Positions 49,101 to 58,100 of a stretch of DNA of 64,000 nucleotides are shown one piece after another. Source of the DNA: Atrina japonica (taxonomy: Eukaryota > Mollusca > Bivalvia > Pterioida > Pinnidae); the NCBI GenBank assembly GCA_030159075.1, contig BROG01000127.1:1179501-1243500 (forward strand). Reading direction: 5' to 3'. Under the pieces are notes generated by a model. The model saw only the letters and a program-made list of their open reading frames with translations, ran no database searches and was not told where the DNA came from. Positions within the stretch are counted from its first letter, which is position 1. Each line of letters starts with the position of its first letter. The position numbers and the translations under genes were made by a program.

Positions 49101-52100
49101 AACACTGACAACAAAACTAAGCCTAAAACAGGGTCGTTGTTGCAAAAATCACAGGACTAATCCAGCAATTGAAGTACAGCTAAGAATCCTAAGATGTATA
49201 TGCAAAGAAAAATAAGTTGATGTATGTGACCAGTAGAAGCAGGCAAACCTAAACTTAACAAATCTGCTTAACTTATCAACCCCTGAAAAACAATGGACTC
49301 TTCTGTAAATCAATGACTAAAACCAGTCCAAAATGTGTCTCTAGGGGTGAATGAGTTAACCAGATTTTAGTCTCCCACAACATCTTACAGGCGAGTCAAA
49401 ATGAGCGTTTTTCTTGGTTCTAAATTCTACATATATTAATGTATAAAACCTCTATCAGTAAATAAATCCATTGTATAATCAAATTGTAAGTCATGATATT
49501 CTTAAAAATAATATCTTACCATTTACAGCCTGTTGAAAGAACTTCCACAAACTGCTTTTAAAGTTAGATAGTATGTTATTAGAAGAAGCTTAAAGGGGCA
49601 TTAGCTGTGTTACACAGGCATAAAAATTCTTAAATTCCTCTATACATCTTGTGAAAATTGCTTGAGAAACCATGCAATTGATTAACTCAACCTTACATTT
49701 GTATATAAATACCACACTGGACTTAAGCTTTTTTAAAGTCTCTGTCTTTCTCTGTCTGTCTGTCTCTCTCTGTCTGTCTGTCTTTCTCTGTCTGTCTGTC
49801 TCTCTGTCTTTCTCTGTCTGTCTCTCTCTTGTTTGTTATTGTCTCAAGTACAAGTACATGTAGTAAAAGTAGACAAAATAGAAATATTTTTTTCTGTATT
49901 TTTGGTAAACACAGCTAATGCCGCTTTAAATCAAATTTACCTCATTAAGTCTGGAACATTCAAGTACTTGAATATGCACAAAATACAATCAAATCCTCCG
50001 TATATTTTTTTAATGTGACAATTTCCTGGATTGATTTTATCTTTCGGGCATCTACTTTTGCTTGTTCTAATTTTCCCTTTATCTGGCGAATCGGATTTGT
50101 CAGTTGAGTTTCCATCTTCCTCATCACCTAACCTCACACTTACATTGGAACCATCAGATGTTAAAGACTTGTCACTTGTAAGAGTAACACTGAGTTTTGC
50201 TGTTTCACCTGACTGCACTGGGAAGGTCTTGGGAGGTAGGAATACTTTTAAACCATCATTAGTGTGGAGAAAACATGACGGTGGTACAGTGATTTGTTTG
50301 TTGTTTATCTTTAATGCCATTGGTTGTTGTAGATTCAATCGTTTAGCTACCGCATTAGGTAATGTCAGTAACTGTCCATTTTTAGCTGCCTGTTGTACAT
50401 CTACTCCATTTGCGAAAGCAAGTCCTGGTGTTTCCGATTTTGATTGCGAGTTTGTGAGGATGGATTTCATATTAGGCATTGGAAGTGTGTGTCCTTTGGT
50501 AGATGCAGGTGCCAGAGACGTAACTTCAGTAATCGTCAATGACGGTGCCTCCAAGACCGGAGAGGTTATTTTAACAGCTTGACTAGTCGGTACACTAAGT
50601 GCTCTGAAGTTTGGAATGTTAGGTACTATGGGAAAAGTTGAATGCACTGATGTCACAGGAGAAGGCCTCATAATGTATGCTTGAGCAGCTTGATTTGGAA
50701 TCCCTAATCCTGATAACACAGTTGGCGTTAACAAAGACGTGCTGTTTGAAGAATTTAATGCACTTACTAAAACAGGAGTATTAGTGTTGGATGGAATGGT
50801 AACTGTTGTCCGTTTATCCAAGACAGATTTCAGACTTCCTAAAGTTTTATGAGAGATGTCTGTATTTGTTTTACTGGTAGTTGTGTTGTCTGAATATTCA
50901 CCATAATCCTCCGGTTCTGTTTTCACCTTCACAGTCTCTGGATTTAAGTTATTCGTTGCACTATGTGTCTGTTTATATGATGGGATGATTAAGGTTTTTG
51001 TGGTACTTGTCTTTGGAGTATTTGTACGTACCACTTTGACAGTTTTCAGGGCAGAGTTGACCTTGACATTAATACATCTCTGAAAAAAAAAATTAGAAAA
51101 TAAATATAGAAGAATCAAATTGTCATTTGAGCATGAGTTTGCACGATAGGTCTATTCTTTCTTGGAAGTCAAGCTTAAGTATTTCATTAAAAAAGATTTA
51201 ATTTTGAAAGGTGCTTTTATACAGAATTTGTTGACATTTTGTCACCTTGAAATTTTGTCAACATTAATGAATATGCTATCATCTAGCCTGTAAATATGTC
51301 AACAAAAACTGAACTTGTGAATAACACGATTTACATGTACTCAAATACACTAAGTTAATAACAAAAACTGGACTTATGAATAACATGATGTACATGTACA
51401 CCAAATCTCCAAATACAATAAGTTAACAAAAACAAGATCTGTGAGTTACATGATACACACAAATACACAGTGTTTACTCTGTGTCCCTTTTACCTTTTGA
51501 GAAGTTACAAATATGCAAATAAGTGAAAAATCTTTTTGAAAGCTGATAAAAGAGGTGATTTGTAGATGACTTACCTTTAGATGATTGACCTTAGTATAAT
51601 TTGCTATTAAGTCTTTTTAGAAGTTGAAATTTAAAGTTCAGTCGCATTGTATAATACTGGACATTAATTGATTACAATGGGTACCTAAAGCAACCTATAA
51701 AACCTTACGCCACAATACAAAAAGTCCACTAAACATCCGACTTATTAAGATTTATACAATGAAGTAGAATACAGTGAAACCTGTCTGGAAAGACCACCTG
51801 TTTTTTGAGACTACAATTTAAAAAAACATCCAGATAAGTATCTCTGTAAATTAAACCGCTTTTGAGAGACCAAATTAAGTGGCAGAATGGAATGGTATCT
51901 CAAGACAGCTTTAGCTGTATATTCGACATAATAATGGAATTTAATTGACATAAAGTAGTTAATTCAAATTTTTTTTTTTCAGAATCATTCTCTAAATAAT
52001 AGCATTTACTCAAATCTCACAGCATTCAAACATCATTTGATTTTACAGGTAAAAGACTCTATAATTTTATTAAGCACATAGCTAGCTATATTTATTTGAA

Positions 52101-55100
52101 TTTCATGTCACACAATCCATGGTCAGACAATTTTTGTTTGTATGATGAAGTCATGTTTTTACCCTTCATGTCAGACTTACATTTGATGACACACTAAAAC
52201 CTTGCCAACCTACTTCATATTTAACAACGTTAGCTCAAAGAACCATTCACTAGACTGGTTCAGTTTACCCTACATTGACACCTACCAGACACACAAATGT
52301 ACGAAGAGTTACATCAGCATTCACACAGTAAGGATGAAAGAGACAAAGGCAAACGACACACTGTAATTCTGGTGGTATGTTCTCTTGTCCTGGGCAATTC
52401 CAATTACAAAGTGGTAACAGACCAGTAGCACTGTAGAGATAAAAATGAAAGATAATTAGAATAGAAGTTCTTACAAATTGTTAATATCTAGAACAAGATA
52501 ACATATCTTGTCAATTACAAATGTCATTCAAATTATTGGTCACTTGACACTATGCCAGCATGCATTGCAAAACTGCTACAAATTCCTATGTTCCATGATA
52601 TTGTTTAAAATGAGAAAATTCAGAAATGACATTTTCAACATTTAATACTAACAACAATCGGGTAGAGAGGCCAATAATTGACGCTGTTGTCCGCCATGTT
52701 ATTATGCACATGTAGAATAGTGTGTTGAGGACGATTTTGTTCATGATATTGCAATCGTAATTTTGGAGTTTACACAAATTAAGTTTGATAAATACATTAA
52801 TTAAACATTACTCTTTTTATTTCTGATCATTTATCTGTTGACTTATGTAGCAAATATCAGAATTTTAATACGAACGCGGTCAATACCTGAACTTTTTTCA
52901 GCTTTTCGGCACCGGGAAATCCCATCATAGCTCATCTTTGAGCCAAAATTAGAACATGTTCTTGATGTCATACAATGATAATTTTACCATCCAATGAAAA
53001 TTAAGATTTTGATTTTGCCTGTACTGGTTGGCAAACTTCAGATTTCCACTTTGATCAAGGTAAAAAAAGGTAAAATATCAAAACAAAAAGTTTGACAATC
53101 TAGAAATACGGGATTATTTTAAATATTCTTAAATTGCCAATGATTTTCTGTTAATTTAGAGAGTATATTTTTTTCATGCAAATTTTTACATCAATATAGA
53201 GGCAGGAACATATATCTATTTGAGGCGAAAACTACATGATGAGTTGAACTTGAGATCAAGTCCCTCATTTTATTATAGACATCGAAGAGCCACTGACGTC
53301 TGACGCGGTTACTGGTTAGTTGACATTCATGTCATAATATGTTGTTATTTTTCATGAATAAAACTCCTTGCAAAAACATATACCATATGTCCAATTTCGG
53401 TCAAACTGTAAATAATTCATATATTTTGAGAATTCTCGAATGTAAAAATAGAATGGAGACATATTTCCGAGTGAAAAGTTAATTTAATACTTATTTTACT
53501 TGAGTCACAAACATATGACAAAACAATACAGAGTAAATTGGGAATTGAAAACAAGCATAGTGCTTATACTAATTCATCTCCCAGGATGAATGAGTGAAAA
53601 GGAGTGAAAAGTTGAACATGAACAGTGGTTTTGTAGCTCTGTTTGTATAGCAAGCAGAAGTTAACTGTCACTAATTGAAATAAAATTCATGAATATGAAT
53701 ATGTATTATTAATATAATTGCATGAAAAACAACTGTTAAAATTTTCTGTGTTTTTCCCCACCATGGACCAGTCTGGAGATAAAAAATATTGAACAACTGA
53801 AGTGCTGGTCCATCTGCTATTTGTGCCGTTACTGCTGAAATTGAATGATGGCCAAATTTTGATAGGTCAAAAAAATATTTGCGTTGTTTTGTTGGTCCTG
53901 GAATTTATCAGTTTTTCAAATATTTATTCAGTGAATAATTAGCCAGCTTGGATCATTTGTTGTTTTTATTTGAAAATAAACTGCCAATTTCAGCAAATTT
54001 GTAAAACCATTGTTGCTGTATGAAAACAACTTAAATTTTAAAAAAAACCTTTCCATAAAATTGTACCACTATCAATAATTAAAAAAAACCCATTGGCCTC
54101 TCTAAATCAGGGATCAACATGGCATATACTCTGTGTCACACTCAACTGAATTTGCATCACCACATTTTCTGCCACCCTTAACCCATTCACCCTTAAGACA
54201 AATTTGGACTGGTCTAAGTCATTGATTTACAGAATAGTCCATTGTGTTTCGGGGATTTATGAGTTAAGAATAATAAGTTTTAATGTTGTAATGTACAATC
54301 AGTTTACTGGTTATTGATAACAATTGTGTGTTATTGATGTTAATTCATGTTTTATGTTTTCATGTCTTAATAATAATACACCATCAATTGAATTTTTAGA
54401 TGCACCACAAGACTCAAGCCTAAATATCTCCACCAGCCTGAAAACTTCAAGCACCATTGATTTCCCTCTTGCGGTGATCTCTGATAGTAAGTTTTTCATC
54501 TTGATGTTGGATTACTTCTAGTTGTTACGTGAGGATGTCATATATCAAACTTGTCTCTACACTAAATTGTTCTTTAAAATGATCCAGAACAACTTATGAT
54601 AAAGTAATTTACTAAAAAAGTGATTTAAAAAAAATATATATGTGAAAACAAAAAATTGTACGTATCCAAGGTAATCTGTTGAATAATACCTTTAAAGGGA
54701 CAAATGAATTTTACCTTTTCAGATCGAGGTGCTATTGTCCAATTATGGACAGTCAAGTTATACATTTTCTATAACTAGACTGTCAAGTTATACTGTCCAG
54801 TCTCTATATAAAATGATAACCTGTCAAAATGTTGTTTTTATATCGCTGGAAATCATGTCAGCATTCAAGACTTGATGTTTCAAACATTCTTAACCCTGTG
54901 TTACAATACACAATACAATGGCGTGGTTTGTCTTACCTTTGATTAGGTGACAATGTGGATTTGAAGGACTTTTGGGTTGTGCTCTTTCTTGCTGTAGGTT
55001 TATATTTTTTGAATGGGGGTGTATCAACCATCTTTTTCTCTGACTCAGAGGCTGCCAATAACTGTATCATACTATCGTCATCATCACCTTCTTGTTTAAT

Positions 55101-58100
55101 TATCTCAACTTTCTTGTCCGGGCTACCCGAAAATGGCCGCAGTCTTTTCTTAGGATGAACTAATACTGTTGTTATGATTTTTGGACGTCCAATTCTTTTT
55201 TTTGCAGGAAATAATTTGAATGGAGTAGTTGAATTTGGTCCATCCTCATCTCTTTCAATGACAATTTCTGGCTTAGTGGAAATATATTTGGATTTTCGGG
55301 GTCTTCCAACCTTAGGTGATTTTTTTGACCCCAGCGATGTATGACCCCTCCTTGGAGATGATGCAAAACCTCTGCCTGTTACCCCTGCATTTCGTACCAC
55401 TTCAAAAGGAGGCTTAAACAATGGTTTCCTAGCAAAGGTGAAGTTATCTGTTGTCATATCAGAGTCTGTCATAACCACTAAAACATATCAAAAATTACAA
55501 ATATTAATAAAAATAATTGTATATACATGTATATATATAATATACAGTATCAATGTTTTTAGTTTAAGATTAATTCTATGATTTAATTTTTATTTATTCT
55601 CAATGGTTTTGTAATTCCTTAAGATTATACATACTATATCTAAACTTAACATTAGTCCAGCATTATCCTTTTGGTTTTTTGTTTGTTTGTTGTTCTACGT
55701 CCCTCCAAGTATTTTACACATATATGGAGATGTCACCAGCTTTGGGTGAAGTGATACAAATTTTGGCTTGTGCTATGGACTAACACCAATACACTGAGGG
55801 CTCATTAACATGCCACACTTTCAATGACCCTTAACTTTGGTTTTAAGTCTCATCCAAAAGATAAGTGTCTTTCACTTCGTTTGCTAAGCACTTGGCTACA
55901 ATTTTTAAACTCCTTGGTATGACCTGTTACTGTTAATAGATTTATCCCTTTGAAATTTGATTAAATACAGAAAAAGGATATGGCAAAAAATAAATATGAG
56001 CAGATTTTAAACTGTAGTGGAGATATAATTAATTGCTACTGCATATCAAATATTAAACTATAGGTAACAAATATACTGATTATGTCAAAATAATAAATAT
56101 AATACTTACAATGTTTGGCAATGTCAACCATTGATCTCTGAAATAAAAGATAGATGATTCTACAACAAAGGTGTTTATCCCTAGCGGGAGTTTTCAGCAA
56201 TGTTAATGATTTTTGTCATCAGTAATTTCGGCAATTTGTCAGTAATCCGGCATTCACTTAAGTGTTTGTCACAGTCGTGTTGGAGGAAAATCATTGACGA
56301 ACAAAGATTTGAAGCAAAAATTATTTTAAAACATGTTTAAAATTGATACATTTTGTTCCTTTGTTGACTTAACGTCAATTTGGCTCACTGTCACTGGTGA
56401 GAAACTTTTGTAACGTTTGGAGTACCGTGTATATAACCTAGGCTTGATTATGTCTTACCAATTTTCTTCCTGTAGGTGGTCTGTAGTAAACATCCGCTGG
56501 GGTTTGCGAACCAGTTTTTGGAAATGTTTTTCTGAAGACAACTTCCCTCTTCCATCCTGTTTAAACAAGATATAAAAAAGATTTTAAGAAAATATATGAA
56601 TATTATATGAAAATTTCAGTTTCATCATTTGCTTAGGATTTGCTTAAGTCAGAATTTCTTTTTTCCTTGGCCTGCTAAGCCAATCAGATTTTTTTTTGTA
56701 GGCCAGTCCATCATGGTCTGTAGGGTTGAAAGAATTAAATAAAATACTCAAATTCTGAGAAAGTGAGCTCTATATAACTTGTCTTGAGAAACGCAGGATG
56801 AGAAAAATGTACTTGTCCTGGACGAGTGAAAATAGTTTGGGGATGAGTACATGTAGCTAGGATTGGGTTCTCATCCCCAGTGACAAGTTATCTTTCTTCC
56901 AAATCTGTAACATCTTATTTTTTAGCCTCTATAACTTTCCATGAACAGGACGCTTTTGAAATTCTTTACTGCCAATTTTTAAAATTAATCATACATTGTG
57001 TAAATCCCATGTCAGAGAAATAGTTTGACTTAAAAGGAATTCCGACAAGGTGAAGGTGTTTAAGGATGAGTGCTTTTCTAAATCACTCATCCCATAAGAC
57101 AAGTGATTTTTCAATTTTTTTCGAACCCCGAAGCCATCACATCTGTAGAATAATGTGTGGTCTCACAGGAGGTTTTATCTTATGAATAACATAAAAAGAT
57201 GATCCTCTAAATGTGGTCACACAAGACTATTTGTCTCACAAGAAAAGTGCCAAAGGCCTGACATCATAAAACTTCAATAAAAGTCATAAAACATGAATTT
57301 TAGATATTCTCAACTTGGCCTCCTCACCCAATCAGATTGTAGGATTTGCCAAAGTTGAGTAAAATTTTTAAACTAACATTTAAAGTAATTCTTTTAAAGT
57401 TTTATATTGTTGGGTCCGGGGTTCAAAAAGTTAAAAAGCCCCATTAGAGCCCATTTATGCTGTTAGGGTGTCAATTTTGTTTTATTTGATAATGTACCAT
57501 ATATCATGTTCATATAAAAACACAAGAGGTCTAAGTGGGCCTAAATTGCTTAACTGAGTAAAAAGTACAAAATAAATGAACACCAACAATATTTAGGCTA
57601 AATTAAGCCCACAAATATTTGAAAATCTGAAAAATTTAGTTTGTTCTTAGCATTGGGTGTAAAGCAGGAGCATGCTGGAGGATGGGATCATCCTCAAGCC
57701 ATCTGACCTACACTGGATGCACACCTCATGGGTAAACATGGATGAAAAACATCAGCACTTATAGGAGACTATGTGTATACTTGATTCCTGACACGTTTCC
57801 TTAAAATCCATCAACTGTTTCTGGAGAAGTTGAATGTGTTGCAATACTTACATTAGTGTACTTGTTATAATACCCTTTTTTAACTAAATAAATGAATATT
57901 CATTATGCGCTAAGAACCTGAATATCCATAGTTTAATTTAACAAGAAAAAAAAAAAATGGCACAAATAAATGAAATTAACAAAGTCCAAAAGGTCGTCAG
58001 AAATGTGTGAAAAAAAAAATGATTTCAAAACAAAACCAAAAATAATAACAACACTTCTTTACACATCCTTCTAGTTCACTTTGATGCATTCAGTTTGTCC

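Noticed and set aside
50031..50582. 183-codon plus-strand reading frame
   Set aside because: It is the exact antisense of exon 7 of the MBD/F-box gene. The minus frame carries the F-box and splices in phase; the plus frame has no recognisable domain.
54324..54521. 65-codon plus and 62-codon minus frames within intron 5
   Set aside because: The minus frame lacks matching phase and acceptor/donor for inclusion in the MBD/F-box transcript, and neither frame shows a domain.
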